From Epiperipatus broadwayi (Eukaryota; Onychophora; Udeonychophora; Euonychophora; Peripatidae): 64,000 nt of DNA. How positions within the stretch are numbered: position 1 is the stretch's first letter; each line of letters opens with the position of its first letter. The stretch lies in NCBI GenBank assembly GCA_028023455.1, contig JAQFVV010006270.1:4302834-4366833 (forward strand), written 5' to 3'. Made by a program: the position numbers and the translations under genes. Below, one piece after another: positions 47,600 to 59,225 of this stretch. The notes beneath the pieces were generated by a model that saw only the letters and a program-made list of their open reading frames with translations, had not been told where the DNA came from and searched no databases.

Positions 47600-50500
47600 A
47601 ACAAAAATAAATGCTAGAAAATAAAAGATTATAATCATGAAAAAGTATATATATATTGAAACAGTAAGGTCTGCTTTGCAGATCTTCATTTCACCTTTTC
47701 TCACCTATTTCCTACCTCATACCTTAGTTTGAACCCCAATCTATTGTAGAGTGTCTGCAATACACTTATGTACCGAAAATCCCGCCTAATTTTAAACCAC
47801 GACTACAATGCTCGTATTATATATATATAAGTCATTCCCAAATAAATAAAAGATTATAGATTATGTATATGTTCACATAATTTTGATTTATTAAAAAGTA
47901 GGTTATATAAGTCGTAATTGCGCACACACTATGATATGCATTTTAAAACATATCAAAATTATAAATTGTTAAAGTTAGTTTGTTTGAATCTATTTACAAA
48001 TGTATTACTGTTGTAATATATTTTGATTTAAAATAAAATTCATTTAGTAAATATTCGTTTAGTAAATAGATTCAAATATTGCAATTTAAAAGTAAAATCA
48101 TTTTCTTTAATTTAATAAAAAAATATTTCTTTTTAAATAAATCAGGGACAATAGTTTAATTAGTTAATGTTCTATAAGTTTATCTAAAAACAGCAGATGT
48201 CCACTTAAGGTTTTCTTTAATTAGTAAAAGTAATTTTTAATTAAATCTAGTTTGTAATCCGAATGTTGACAGGGAAATTAACAAAAGAAATTAATTAATG
48301 TTGAATTCCTTTGGACATTCGGATAGATTTAATTACAGCTGATAAGTCCGATATATTTTTGTAATGCTCCAGGGAAGTTCTATTGTTAATGTCTACTATA
48401 AAAAGAAGGGTTTTCTTTTGTTCTCCAGTTTTTTCTTCTAATGTTTCTAAGAGAAATCATTCTGAGTTCTATTCTAGTAATTTGTAAATCTTGACATGAC
48501 AGAGTAGAGCGCGAGAAGGCTATTTCTCTCTGGAATGGTCATCTGCTGCCGTAGACCATCGGAAGTTATCACACAAACCCCGGAACTGCTGCTGCTGCTG
48601 CCAAAAATATGAACATTTCCAGATTTTGCTGTTAAATTATATAAAAACCTGCCGACTATCAATCTACCTAAATGCTTCTCCAGAGGTAACCCTAAATTAA
48701 CCCAAGAGCTCTTGTGATAACTAACATGCTATAGCTATTTAAAATTGTTTTCCTTATATTTCACATAACTTCATTATGTATTTCTTTAATGTGTTAATAT
48801 AATATAATCAACAGTTTTGCTCTATCTTTGGGTTAATATTTTCTATTTATAAAGCTTTTATTTTATTATGATAATGCATCAGAATCATCTTTGACCGAGT
48901 GAACTATTCACTTTATTGAAAGTAAGACGCCACTATTAAGGCATATTTTAAATTTATAATTTTCCAATTTTATTATCTTGCAAATCACTCGTTCGAGGGC
49001 GATTCTATTCTTTAATATATAATATAATCACATAGTTTAAAATCTACATGTTATTGATTTTAATCTAATATGAGAGTATGTGCTAGGTCAATGATTAAAT
49101 GTGTCCCCTAATGCATGATTGCGTATATAAATCTATACTTACTTTTCAAATCCGCAAGCATGCATTTTCCTATTTTAATTACCGTGTTCTACTTTAATTA
49201 TAAAGTTCATCATTGACGTCGAGAATGTGCGGACCCTTTTAAATGAATTTCGGGGAATTTGATTGGGCATTTCTCTTAATCCGAGTAAAACCCATTCAGT
49301 ATGTTTTTATATACACTAGTCTCGTATTGCTGGTAAATGAATTGGTTGTTGAGACTGCTTTGTTTTATTTTTCCAAGGATTCTTTACATGACAAAGTCCA
49401 TTCTTTTCGCTTATTGCAAGTTTCCAGGCAGAGGGTGTCCCAAATGACACCCCTGGGAATTAAACGCAATCGTCACACAGTCGCTAAGTTTCAGCTGTTC
49501 ATAAAATACTTTCCTATGGGTTAGCGGCAAGATGCCCTCCGTAATTATTCCGAATCTTCAATATTGTTTTATTTTATATTTATTTTACAAAGCATCCGTG
49601 ACTTAAACGTGTCACACCCTCCAACTTTAATAAATTCATTATCAGCAATACTGACCTCCCAATGCAACTCTATTATTATTCTCAAATAAATGCTTTGATC
49701 CCATTCCCACTTTGTTGCTTAGTAAGCTTTAGTCCGTGCTATTCTCGAAATCAATAAATATTTTAGAACACTTAATTTTCAAATATTTTCTTAAACTTGT
49801 ATAATTACTCAAAGCACCTCGCACATGTTCCTATCTTGTCAAGCACATTATCGTAATGCTATTATCCCGAGGAATAGAATATATCACTTTGTTTTAAAAC
49901 CTTTTGTCATTTATTGAAACAGAATGCCCACAATTATTTAATACGCATCCCTGTCTCATATAAGCAGACAGTGGCGTTATATATATGTTTTATTTAAATA
50001 AATTTTGTGAAATTATTTAAAACTAAATTTGATCTCTTATTTTATTTGATTCCTATCACTGTCTCAGTCTATATATATATATATTTTCTGCATTTCTTTT
50101 GTAAATCCATAGACGTTAATTAGCCACCCAAGCTTCTTTTAGTATAGAGTCTTTTGTTTCTCCCTGACCACCAGGCACCAGTCAAAGGTCATACTAGTAG
50201 TGGCATCAGATGCATTGTCACGTAGATGGCGCTGTGAAATTTGAACTTTAGATTCGAACTTAGTATATCTAGAAGGCAACCTCTCCTAGAATGTTCAGTT
50301 TCGTGTCTGGGGTTTGAATTCTGCAGTGTGTTAGCGAGATAGACGATTCTGACTGTTACAATATATATATATAAAATTTCTTATATATTACAGATAATAT
50401 AGAATATCATGCTAGCTGCTTGCCACTCTTGAATATAAAATATGTGAAAAAAAAGAAGAAAATATCCTTAAGAGGTAATGACAAATTTTCCTTACACCTA

Positions 50501-50760
50501 CATTGAAAGTGACTGAAAGGACCTAAGTTAATAAAAGGTGGAATGAAATATATAAAGATGATTATTTTATTCAATTTAAATAGGTTACAACAAGTAAGAA
50601 TAAATAAAAGCCTGAGATAATATTCCCAAAATAATATTAATAAAAGTAGAAAATTTCTGGGGGGAAAAATGTCTAAATATATTAAAAAAAAATTGCATTT
50701 GTGGAGGAAATGGGACTTTTTTTAAGCCCCTGCAAATTGTGAGGCCCTAAGCTGTAGCTT
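47600..50760. other. 5' flank of the hAT transposase gene, no gene recognised
   Basis: Includes a promoter-like patch at 48395-48410 (CTACTATAAAAAGAAGGG), a CTG tract at 48588-48600, and a GC-richer region at 50110-50350. These may be one or more LTR or other repeat insertions enlarging the hAT element to 6 kb, but I found no matching ends. Confidence 0.3.
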
Positions 50761-50780
50761 ATACCTAAATTCCAGCACTG

Positions 50781-51080
50781 GTTGTATGACAAAGAGTGAA
50801 TAGATGAAGAGAGCTTGAAAATCTGTGTTTAAATCCTTTATAAAATTACTATCTACATATATTAATACCCAGAAACTGAGTCAAATGAACTATTAGCAGA
50901 TTATTACGTTGTAACTGTATTAAGAATATATTTTCAAATCATTTGTTGTCATGAAAATACTATTTGTAATTTGACTCACCACAAATAGAACGATTATATA
51001 ATGTAGTTGTATTTACATGTAGTACTACTTCCATCATCTAACATGAGTATTGTATGTCTTTAGAAAAAAATTAACTTTAT
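50781..51080. other. Remainder of family-4 repeat then AT-rich DNA
   Basis: 50781-50830 carries the GACAAAGAGTGAA and GAGCTTGAAAATCTG end of family 4 (compare 2935-2970). Nothing recognised after it. Confidence 0.5.
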
Positions 51081-51084
51081 TTAA

Positions 51085-51258
51085 ATATTCCAAATACATT
51101 CAACTGTTAGTAATAGCATACAGGTTAGTATATGCACAATATTTCGAGACATTATTTCCCCCTCTTCTTCAGGTGTTAATGGCCTGACCAGTGACAGTAC
51201 TAGCATGGGATTGAACCTGGATCCTTAGATTCTTGAGTATTGAATTTTAAGGTAATGC
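51085..51258 (-). repeat. SINE, minus strand (left half of inverted pair)
   Basis: Tail TTCAACTGTTAGTAATAGCA near 51100, body and B-box (rc of GGATTGAACCTGG near 51212). Its head faces that of the SINE starting at 51260. Confidence 0.75.
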
Positions 51259-51259
51259 T

Positions 51260-51420
51260 CTAATCAAATGAGCATTACCTTAAAATTTCATACTCAAGCA
51301 TCTAAGAGCCCAGGTTCGATTCCCACGCCAGTATTGACACTGGTCAGGCCAGCAACATTTGAAGAAGAGAAAAGAATAATAAATACCTCTCAAAACGTTG
51401 TGCATATTAGATGATGGAAA
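51260..51420 (+). repeat. SINE, plus strand (right half of inverted pair)
   Basis: A-box region GCTCTAATCAAATGAGCATT and B-box GGTTCGATTCCC (51311-51322) at tRNA spacing. Body GACACTGGTCAGGCCAGCAA, then GAAGAAGAGA. Together with the minus copy it forms a near-palindrome around ATTACCTTAAAAT. Confidence 0.78.
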
Positions 51421-52009
51421 TAGTCCGACATATATACACAATTAAAACGCCATCATGACAATCCTTCAGAAAAACGTTATATAATGTAATCTAATTATTA
51501 TTTGCTTTTATTTATTTGTATTAAGTATAGGGGATTTGTAGTACTTGAGTAATATTTTTAAAGCTGACAGTGATTTAATTAATAATCACATTATACATAT
51601 ATAATCATTTTTAATAATCACATTATACATATATAATCATTTTTATAAATACATACGCATCACATTTTAAAAGTGAATTTAAAATTAGTTTTACCTAAAG
51701 AGTTGAATTGTTTTAAAGAAATTTGACAGTAAAACAAATGCTGTCATTATTTTTTAAAAGAACGGTATTTTCATTAATTAAAGTGCTAATTATTGTAGTA
51801 AGAAATGACAATGCTTAGCATAAAAGCAACAAATTATATTAATTTGCACAGATATTCACACTAGGATTTGTTTGTAATTAATGATGTAAGATGTTAATGT
51901 ATGAATTGAAATTAAAGGTAGACCATGTTATGATTGCAAATAAATGACATTTCTTCAGTACTGTATTCTTTAACTCTTTATCATAGCATTTTGAAATAGT
52001 CATCTTACA
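51421..52009. repeat. AT-rich DNA with a 33-bp tandem duplication
   Basis: CACATTATACATATATAATC plus flanking bases occurs twice in tandem at about 51587-51650. No gene. Confidence 0.7.
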
Positions 52010-52385
52010 ACTATGTTTTATCATCATTATTTTCACCAATTATCAATGCTCTGCAAGTTGAAACTCTCTCTAAGTTCAATCCACTTTCTCCGATCATTAG
52101 CCTCTCTTCTTTACATCATTCCAGAACACTTCCTTATTTCATCCATCCATCTCACATGTGGTCTTTTTCTAGGTCTTTTACAATCTCTTGGAATCCAGTT
52201 TAAGATTTCAACTATCCCTCTATTATCTCTTCTAGCAATATGTCCAGTACAACTCCACTTTAGTCTTTAATTCTAGATCTTTTACAATCTCATGAAATCC
52301 ATTTTAAGATTTCAATGGTCCATCTATTATCATCTCTTCTAGCAATATGTAAATCCCAACTCCACTTCAGTCTCTTAATTTTTTA
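52010..52385 (-). pseudogene. LINE 3' end, minus strand
   Basis: Minus-strand translation of 52265-52080 gives LKWSCTGHIARRDNRGIVEI, LNWIPRDCKRPRKRPHVRWM and DEIRKCSGM, the same C-terminal reverse-transcriptase tail as at 13.8-14.2 kb. Part of it is duplicated at 52262-52385 (again ITILNWIS-like and KTEVELG-like). The plus-strand frame over this region is its antisense shadow. Confidence 0.72.
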
Positions 52386-53284
52386 TAATGTCATTAAGAC
52401 CCATGTTTTTATGTACATACATACAACACTTATCAACCTGCTGTTATGTAACATTTTATAAAATGCTTTAATTCCAAATCCTAACTTTCAGAATATTTTA
52501 TTCTACACACACGACTGCAGAAAGGAGTTGGCTATTAATTTTAAAAAAAACTGATTCTTTTTTTTAAAGAAATTGTAGGCAAATTCATAATGTCTATTCT
52601 ATACATGTCATAATAACTTATTTTTATGCAAATATTCATACAATAAATTAATATGGATGGACTACTAGAAACAAGGATCATCCAACATGGTAAATTGTCT
52701 GGCTTTTATCATGGTCTTCTTTTTCAATTACCTAATGACATTTAACCAAAACATCAATTGAGTTTCTTTATTACATTTACAGTCATGTCAAGTAAAACTA
52801 AATCATGGTCTTCATCCCCAGAAGCTGTAAAATCATTAGCTGAGGCAGTGAGTATGCAAAAGCTCTTAGTATCTGGATCTCATGATTATGAACCGAAGAT
52901 GCCATCTAACAATCTTTTATTTAGATAACAAATATTTCAAACTTTTCCCCCACATCATACCAATTATAAAAGATAGAAGACAAAACCAATTATTTAATTT
53001 CATGAAATATAACAAATGCAAAGAATTCAAGTCTATCCTAGTCTCATTCTAATGAAATGTAGATGATTTTTGTACAAATATACAAAAAGTTTCATACCAA
53101 ACACTAGATAAAAATTGTCATAGAAGATATCAATACTAAAATTGTAACATAATTGAAAGATAAAAGAGCTGTGTGTAAATTTTTATATGGAAACAAAAAT
53201 GAGAGGAAATTTAAGAAAAAATAAAATATGTATACTATATATCCTGTTAAATAATAATAATAATAAAAAGTGAAGTTGTTAATG
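52386..53284. other. AT-rich DNA without recognised features
   Basis: No feature recognised. Confidence 0.35.
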
Positions 53285-53441
53285 AACATTTCAATTTATT
53301 AATCATCACATGATCACCATTTCTTATGCTTGCTCATAAAAACTCTCCATACAGTAGCGCCACTCAGTGCAAGCCAGAGTAGTCAATGAATGCCAGAAGG
53401 GTTGTGCATAAAATCCCTATCTAGTGCCTACTCATCCAATA

Positions 53442-53483
53442 TCCCCAGACTAGTTTCTAGCTTGTGGCTTTCATCAGTGAGGA
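53442..53483 (-). ncRNA. Type I hammerhead ribozyme motif (family 1)
   Basis: Helix I UCCUCA/UGGGGA, CUGAUGA, helix II AGC/GCU around CACAA (fully paired), GAAA, helix III AC/GU, GUC. Confidence 0.75.
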
Positions 53484-53767
53484 GCTTACTGTATGAAAAG
53501 TTTTGCCTGTTTTATAACAGTTATGAGAAAGCATAAGAAATGGTAATCATGTGATGCTTGGATAGTGGTGGCTATGGACACCAAAATGTATGGATACTGA
53601 ATTGAGTTCAGACCTATATACCTATATGTTAATGAGCTTGGACTGAAAATATTATTGTGTTTTCAATTTTAGACTCTTAGTTTTGTAGTTAAGTAGAGAT
53701 AAAAATTGCCTGCTGGAGGGTTGCATTAAATCCTAAGATCTAGGTGCAGTGCTCTCGGATCCAAAGC

Positions 53768-53809
53768 TTCTCACTGATGAAAGCCACAAGCTTGAAACTA
53801 GTCTAGGGA
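53768..53809 (+). ncRNA. Type I hammerhead ribozyme motif (family 1), closed helix II
   Basis: CUGAUGA at 53774-53780. Helix II AAGC/GCUU around CACAA: here the innermost pair is A-U rather than the A.A mismatch of other copies, giving a 4-bp helix. GAAA, helix III AC/GU, GUC; helix I UUCUCA/UAGGGA has one mismatch. Confidence 0.72.
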
Positions 53810-54054
53810 TATTGGATGAGTAAGCACTAAATAGTAATTTTATGCATAACCCTTCTGGCATTCATTGATTACTCTGGCTTGCACTGAGTGGCACTACTGT
53901 GTGAAAAGTTTTGCCTGTTTTAATAACATTTCAGTTCAGTAATTTACTTAATAAATTCATCATAGAAAATTAATATTGATTTATAAATGTAAGATACATA
54001 TTAATGCAACATTGAAGAAACAAAAACTGTTATTTGTTTGGCTGAAAGTTTATG

Positions 54055-54200
54055 ATGATGACATTTTAGTCAAAATTCAAATTTTTCAAATGCATTCAAC
54101 TATTATGAATAGTGCACAGGTTAGTGTATAACATTTCAAGTAGTTTTATTCTTCTTTTTTAAGTGTTGCTAGTCTAATAAGTATCTCTGACTGTGGTCTT
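54055..54200 (-). repeat. SINE fragment, minus strand
   Basis: Tail CATTTCAAGTAG near 54130 and TTCAAATGCATTCAACTAT near 54090 match the 16985-17215 SINE; the head is incomplete. Confidence 0.65.
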
Positions 54201-54204
54201 TGAT

Positions 54205-55205
54205 AGAATAGCCTAATTTATTAGACTGTCACCTTAAAATGCAATAACAAATCACCAAAACATCACATGATTAACATGTCTTATGCTTACATAATCTTAG
54301 CAGTAGCAACTCTCCATACTGTAGTGCCACCCAGTAAAAGCCTTAGTAATAAATGGTTTCTAAAAGATTTGTGCATCAAAATCTCTATCTAGTGCCTACT
54401 CATCCAATATCTCCATACTAGTTTCTAGCTTGCAGCTTTTATCAGTGAGGAGATTTGGATTTAATGCAACCTTCCAGCAGCCATCTTTCATCTTTTTATT
54501 TAATTATAAAACTATTGAGTCCAAAATGAAAACACAATTATGTTTTCAATACAAACTAATTTGCTTGTATGCCATACAGATCTGAACCCAGTTCAGTATC
54601 TGTACATGTTAGGGTCTTTGATTTTTTTAATAACCATAGTCATCAACATCATTTAGTGGTCATATGATGTTTTAGTGGGTTAATATCAATCCTAGTCAAA
54701 AAATGATAGTGGTTATGACTATTAAAAAATCCAAAACACCAGAAATGTATAGATATTGAACTGGGTTCAAATCTGTATGGCTATGCAAGTGAATCCATTT
54801 GCATTGAAAATATAACCGTGTTTTCATTTTGAGCTTATACCTTTATAATTAACTAAAAAGATAAAAGGTGGGTGCAGGAGGGTTGCATTAGATCCAAAGA
54901 TCTAGGTACAATGTTCTCTGATTCAACTCCTCATCAAGCCAGAAATTAGTCTGGGGATATTGGATGAGTAGGCACTAAATAGGAATTTTGATGCACAAAT
55001 GTTGTTGCATCGGCTTGCTCTGAGTGGAACTACTAAATATAGAGAATTGCTTAAAAATTCAGTATTCATGAACCTAAAGGTCCTGTGTTAGATTCCTATG
55101 CTAGTACTGTTTCTGGTTAGGCCAGCGATATCTGAAGAAGAGAGAATAGTAATACTGTTTAAAATAATGCATTATATGCTATTGTGTGTTATTACTAACA
55201 ATTGA
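54205..55205 (+). repeat. SINE, plus strand, split by a family-1 element
   Basis: Head with A-box-like TAGCCTAATTTATTAGACTG at 54208-54230. The rest, from B-box-like GTGTTAGATTCCT (about 55082) through GGTTAGGCCAGCGATATCTG and GAAGAAGAGA to the tail, lies at 55050-55205. Confidence 0.65.
54244..55049. mobile_element. Family-1 hammerhead element inserted in a SINE
   Basis: Flanked by CTTAAAATGCA (54233-54243) and CTTAAAAATTCA (55050-55061). Contains a minus hammerhead at 54410-54451 (helix II AGC/GCU kept, core CUGAUAA, triplet GUA) and a plus one near 54928-54950 that has lost its core by deletion. Both are likely inactive. Confidence 0.75.
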
Positions 55206-55785
55206 ATTTAACAATCAATTACTAAATGATTGAAATGATGAAACTTATAATTACAGGTAAATTCGGTATTCCTAACATTCAGAAAAATTTCCACCATATG
55301 TTTAAAGTTTCATTTGTGAGTGACGTCTAGTAAATTCTAGATAATTTCGTCGACTTCATTCATTCAGATATCGTAAACAGTGGTTTAAAGTGAGTGGTCT
55401 ATCCTCACGCTTTCACTTACAGTACTTAAGATTTGCCCATATATAAGCATTTGGGTTGGATAGAATAAGTTGATTCATTTTATTCTTTCCTAAATACTAT
55501 ATCTTGTGTTGGGAGTGAATGTACTCATTTATTATTTAATACTCGTAAAAAGCGCACAATAGCTTGAATGGCTGATTAAATGTATTCTAATTAAATCGTT
55601 TAAAAATGTTAACCGGCTTTGCAGGTGGTTCATTTTCAATGAGACCAATAAATGACACATAACTAGAAACAGCTATATGATAGCTGATTCAAAAAAGCAG
55701 TAACTCATTAGTAAATTTTCAACAGAGACAAGCCAATGTATATATAAAAAAAAGAAATACAAAATTATTTTAAAACGATAATATT
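55206..55785. other. AT-rich DNA without recognised features
   Basis: No feature recognised. Confidence 0.35.
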
Positions 55786-56134
55786 GAATATTTGGAATTA
55801 TTTAAATAGTACGAAAAGAAGTTAATGATGATATAAAAAAAATACAATTGAGGAATATTTTTAAAAAGCTATAAAAGAAAACAAAACTCTCAAAGATATA
55901 AAACAACCTTTTTATATAGTAAAACTACTTCAAAAATAAGAAGAAAAGATGGATATATTAAAAATAGGAATGACATCATGAAATGTGTAGAAGAGTTCTA
56001 CAAAGAATTGTACAGAAATACAGAACAAAAAAAACGAACAAAGTAAACACTACAATTAAATCTGAATTGGTAATTATTTTAAATGAAAAGGTGATATTTA
56101 CAAGATTGATGAAGAAACAGAGAACACCAGAGGT

Positions 56135-56250
56135 TAAACTCTCCATACAGAAGCACCCCTCAGTGCAAGCTAGAGTAATCAATGAATACATGTGTAAACA
56201 GATTGTGTAAGCATAAAAAATGATCATGTGATGTTTAATGGTTTAAAGAA
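56135..56250. repeat. Family-1 element fragment in a LINE
   Basis: AAACTCTCCATACAGAAGC, GTGCAAGCTAGAGTAATCAA and GATCATGTGATGTTTAATGG are family-1 ends; the ribozyme part is missing. Confidence 0.7.
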
Positions 56251-56889
56251 ATAGAGAAATTATTGACAAAACTATGTGCCAAGGAATTGAAAAATATAAT
56301 AATAATATTGAACTTTAAAAAATAAAAAAATATTAGAAGTTACAAACCTATTTGTCTTCATTAATTCATTACAAGATCTTTATTAAGATCATTGCAATTC
56401 AAATACAGATAATTCTGGAGCCAAAACCAATCACAAAAACAAATTAGATTTAAAAGTGATTTTAACACCATTAAAGCACATCTAAAAGACATTTTAGAGA
56501 GAATTAATGAGTATGAGTTGGATTTGTAGGTTATAAAAAAGCAAATGATTTTACATATTTTCACCATGATTAAAGCTTTAAAATATCAAGATGTAAATTC
56601 AGGATATTGTTATTGTAACAAAAAAAAAATTGTTAAAATGCAACAAATCTGATTAAATCCCATGGTTGCATTAATAAAATTAATATTGATATGGGTGTAT
56701 GGCAAGGTGGTTCTACGTCTCCCAAATTTGTTGCATCAATTTTATAAAAAATATTTTCTAGATTAAAATAGTTAGCAGAAGGAATGAAAATACATATAGA
56801 TGATGTGGCTGTTTCTCCAACTTTGCTCCAGTGTTTCAAGAAATATTGCACGAGTTACCAGATAAAAGTAAGATTAAAGATTGACTATT

Positions 56890-57245
56890 TATTATAGTCC
56901 TTGTTTTTAAGTCTTAAGTGATGTTATATTGCTAAGATTACTAATATATGGTTTGGCTGAAGATCTCTCAGGCCCATATAGCTATTTGAGTTGGATAGCT
57001 GGGTTTGAAGACATTTAAGTATCTGAAAATTTCATATTTTTTACTCAATGGTTAACTTTTAGATAAATGCTGGCTTTGGTTTGGTATTTTTAGATCTAGT
57101 GTCTGAAACTATCCTAGCACCTCACTGAGGAGTGCCAAGCATGAAACCATTGGTCTTGGATTTGGGTGTGGTTTCTTAGAGAGATATTTTAAATGTTTTC
57201 TTTTGCTAAGAATTTAGCAAAGCTCTTTGTTTACTAATGTCCAAC
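56890..57245 (+). repeat. Family-2 hammerhead repeat inserted in a LINE
   Basis: Colinear with 35990-36340. The hammerhead-like segment lies at 57120-57160. Confidence 0.65.
57120..57160 (+). ncRNA. Hammerhead motif (family 2), helix I degraded
   Basis: CUGAGGA (variable seventh position G), helix II GUGC/GCAU with loop CAA, GAAA, helix III ACC/GGU with loop AUU (3 bp), GUC at 57153-57155. Helix II and III sequences differ from the 36.2-kb copy yet both still pair. Helix I pairing is poor. Confidence 0.55.
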
Positions 57246-57740
57246 AGTTGTACATAAGAAGAAAATAACAATTGATAAAAATGAATTAGAAGTTAACACT
57301 ACAAATACTTTGGTCAGATTATTAATACAGATGAAAACAATTAATGAAAATAATTGCAAAATTAAACATGACTAGAGTGATTTTAGTAGAAATAATAATA
57401 AAAAGAAGTATGCGAGTGTTTGAAAAGAAAGATTGTTAATAATCGTGTTTTACCAATTCTTATATATGAAATTGAGGCTTGGACATTTACCATAGCAGAA
57501 AAGCAAAACAAGGACTTAAGACTATACAATAAAGTTACTGACAAAGAGAAATTGAAAATGAAATACATGAATTAGAGAACAAACAGGGGTCACATAGATC
57601 CTTAAAAAATTAAAGATTGAAAATGATGCTAAAAGAGATAATGGAGAGTTCAATCTTAAATTGATTTCTAAAAGATTGTGGATTAAAGAAACTAGATTAA
57701 ATTTGGACAGATCTTCATCTTGCACTGGATTGATGATAGT

Positions 57741-58165
57741 CGGAAATAATGATTGTCAAACACTCATAGTAATCAATCAGTTTTTGATCTTACATTTATA
57801 ATAGATATATAGAGAAAATTAATTAATGATTAAATTATTAGGCATTATGATTTGCATTTTTTCACATCTCCATGGTAAATGGTATAATAAAGCATAAAGT
57901 CAGATTATTAGTAAACTCACCCATCATTCACTTTACTGCAAAAGCAAAACCAATTATTAAAAGTATATTGCTATTTTATTCTCCATAGTGCATAATAATA
58001 AATAATATAAGTATGATTTGTGCTACAAATGCATAAACACACAAAGCTGCCTTTTTAAAGTTCTTTATATATTAAAACAATAATGCAAGTGTGGCTGAGC
58101 ATTTTCAAGGGACACAGCCCTTATAGTCATAGCCATACTGTAACTAACAACACTAATAATGCAAA
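57741..58165. other. AT-rich DNA without recognised features
   Basis: No feature recognised. Confidence 0.35.
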
Positions 58166-58169
58166 TGAG

Positions 58170-58595
58170 TTTATATTTTCCATTTCTTGGATATATTGTA
58201 GCATGTGTCTTTTCTGTTGATGGTGTGATTGTGCCTAGCAATAAAGTAAAGTTTGACGGTGTGATTGTGCCTAGCAATAAAGTAAGCCTCTTTGACTTTT
58301 CTTCTTAAGTCATGGCATTCTCTACAAACAACCACAGGGTCAACTGGTTCACAATCATGCCCTGATGAGATGCGATGCTGGGCAAAAATTGAGTTACAAG
58401 TTGGGTCTGTTACTGCTCTGTTGTATGAATATATATGTTGAGACAGCCATTTGGATAAAGAGGCTCTGGTTTCACTGAAATGAGGCCTGACAATTTGCCA
58501 TAGGGCAGGCAATATTGTACACCACTTGAGGTGTGTGCGAGGGTGGCAATCTGTCCTTGGTGTTATTAATTAACTTGTTGGAGTTGGGGATATGT
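58170..58595 (-). pseudogene. Penelope-like GIY-YIG endonuclease fragment
   Basis: Minus strand. From about 58555 the frame reads RLPPSHTPQVVYNIACPMA, the GIY half (VVYNI). A frameshift near 58480 follows, then FSETRASLSKWLSQHIYS (GETxxxLSxR-like nuclease segment) and FAQHRISSGHDCEPVD. The end is RRKVKEAYFIARHNHTV, the conserved C-terminal glutamate. A 45-bp tandem duplication (58221-58300) repeats YFIARHNHT. Distinct in sequence from the two other GIY-YIG fragments, so a third lineage. Confidence 0.72.
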
Positions 58596-58599
58596 GAAA

Positions 58600-59020
58600 G
58601 CACAAGTGATATTTTTTATTGAAAATAGTACAGTTTTTTTATACACATTCGGAAAATATGGAAGTAATAGCCTTTGTTTATTAAGATTAGCTTCATTGTT
58701 GTTTATCTTAGAATAAAAGTGCCTATAATTATAGAAGTAACTAAAGACACATTGGTATCTTCTTGGGGTAACATATCAATCTTCTCAGGAATTAAAAAAA
58801 AGATTTTGTAATTGTGGATCCTATGTATTCATGCAATCTTTGCCATTTCATAGTTTTGTGCTATCCAAATACAAAATTTTGGTGCCCCCCCCCCATCTAT
58901 TAAAAATTAAAAGATTCTAAATTAACAATATCACATTATGAATCATTTTATTAAACTACCCATTAAGAATGCATATTAAAATAAATAAAAAAATACTAAT
59001 AGTAAAAAATCATGTCACCG
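58600..59020. other. AT-rich DNA without recognised features
   Basis: Contains a short C run near 58886 and a partial copy (about 58923-58980) of the inverted repeat that follows. Confidence 0.4.
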
Positions 59021-59024
59021 AACA

Positions 59025-59225
59025 TTCACGTTCTAATACATTACTCAGAATTATTGTAATCAGATTCATAATGAACCATTTTAATAAACTATAAATTGCA
59101 AATACAATTTTACTTTTCATTTATCAATGCCCATGAAAAGTAAAATTATATTTGCAAGTTTATTAAAATGATTCGTTATGATTCAACTTACAATAATTCT
59201 TAGTAACGTATTATAATGTTCTGTG
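59025..59225. repeat. Inverted-repeat element
   Basis: Outer arms GAACATTCACGTTCTAATAC and a diverged complement near 59203-59222. Inner arms GCAAATACAATTTTACTTTT and AAAAGTAAAATTATATTTGC near 59097 and 59135. The whole 200 bp can fold back. Confidence 0.75.

Larger units (their letters stand above)
44779..50780 (-). mobile_element. hAT transposon with terminal inverted repeats
   Basis: Left end AGGGCTGGATTTAGG (44779) and right end CCTAAATTCCAGCACT (50764-50779) are imperfect terminal inverted repeats. Both are followed inward by related sequence (GAGGCCCCT and AGGCCCT). The flanks GGTTATAA (44772-44779) and GGTTGTAT (50780-50787) fit a diverged 8-bp target duplication, typical of hAT. Removing the element rejoins a family-4 repeat. 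It contains a broken ZMYM1-type transposase on the minus strand and at least one secondary insertion (46055-46240). The exact junction is uncertain by one or two bases. Confidence 0.78.
53294..53924. mobile_element. Family-1 hammerhead element, 631 bp
   Basis: Flanked by AACATTTCA at 53285-53293 and 53925-53933. Contains a minus-strand hammerhead at 53442-53483 and a plus-strand hammerhead at 53768-53809 in inverted-dimer arrangement. Confidence 0.83.
55790..57740 (+). pseudogene. Decayed LINE reverse transcriptase with two insertions
   Basis: Plus strand, domains in order. The pre-palm region is near 55850-56010 (KAIKENKTLKDIKQ, EEKMDILK, SSTKNCTEI-like FYKELY). The GxxxK..D palm A region is near 56360-56560 (LYKIFIKIIAI; GFVGYKKANDF, the equivalent of the FxDxxKAFD motif). 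The GVWQGGSTSPKF segment (GxxQGxxxSP motif) is at 56693-56728. After the interruption come IVNNRVLPILIYEIEAWTF (TYGSEAW motif) near 57440 and the C-terminal tail ending IFILHWIDD near 57715. Stops and frameshifts throughout. Insertions: a family-1 remnant at about 56130-56250 and a family-2 hammerhead repeat at about 56890-57245. Confidence 0.7.

Noticed and set aside
52013-52270. 85-codon plus-strand frame
   Set aside because: It is the antisense of a LINE reverse-transcriptase tail readable on the minus strand.
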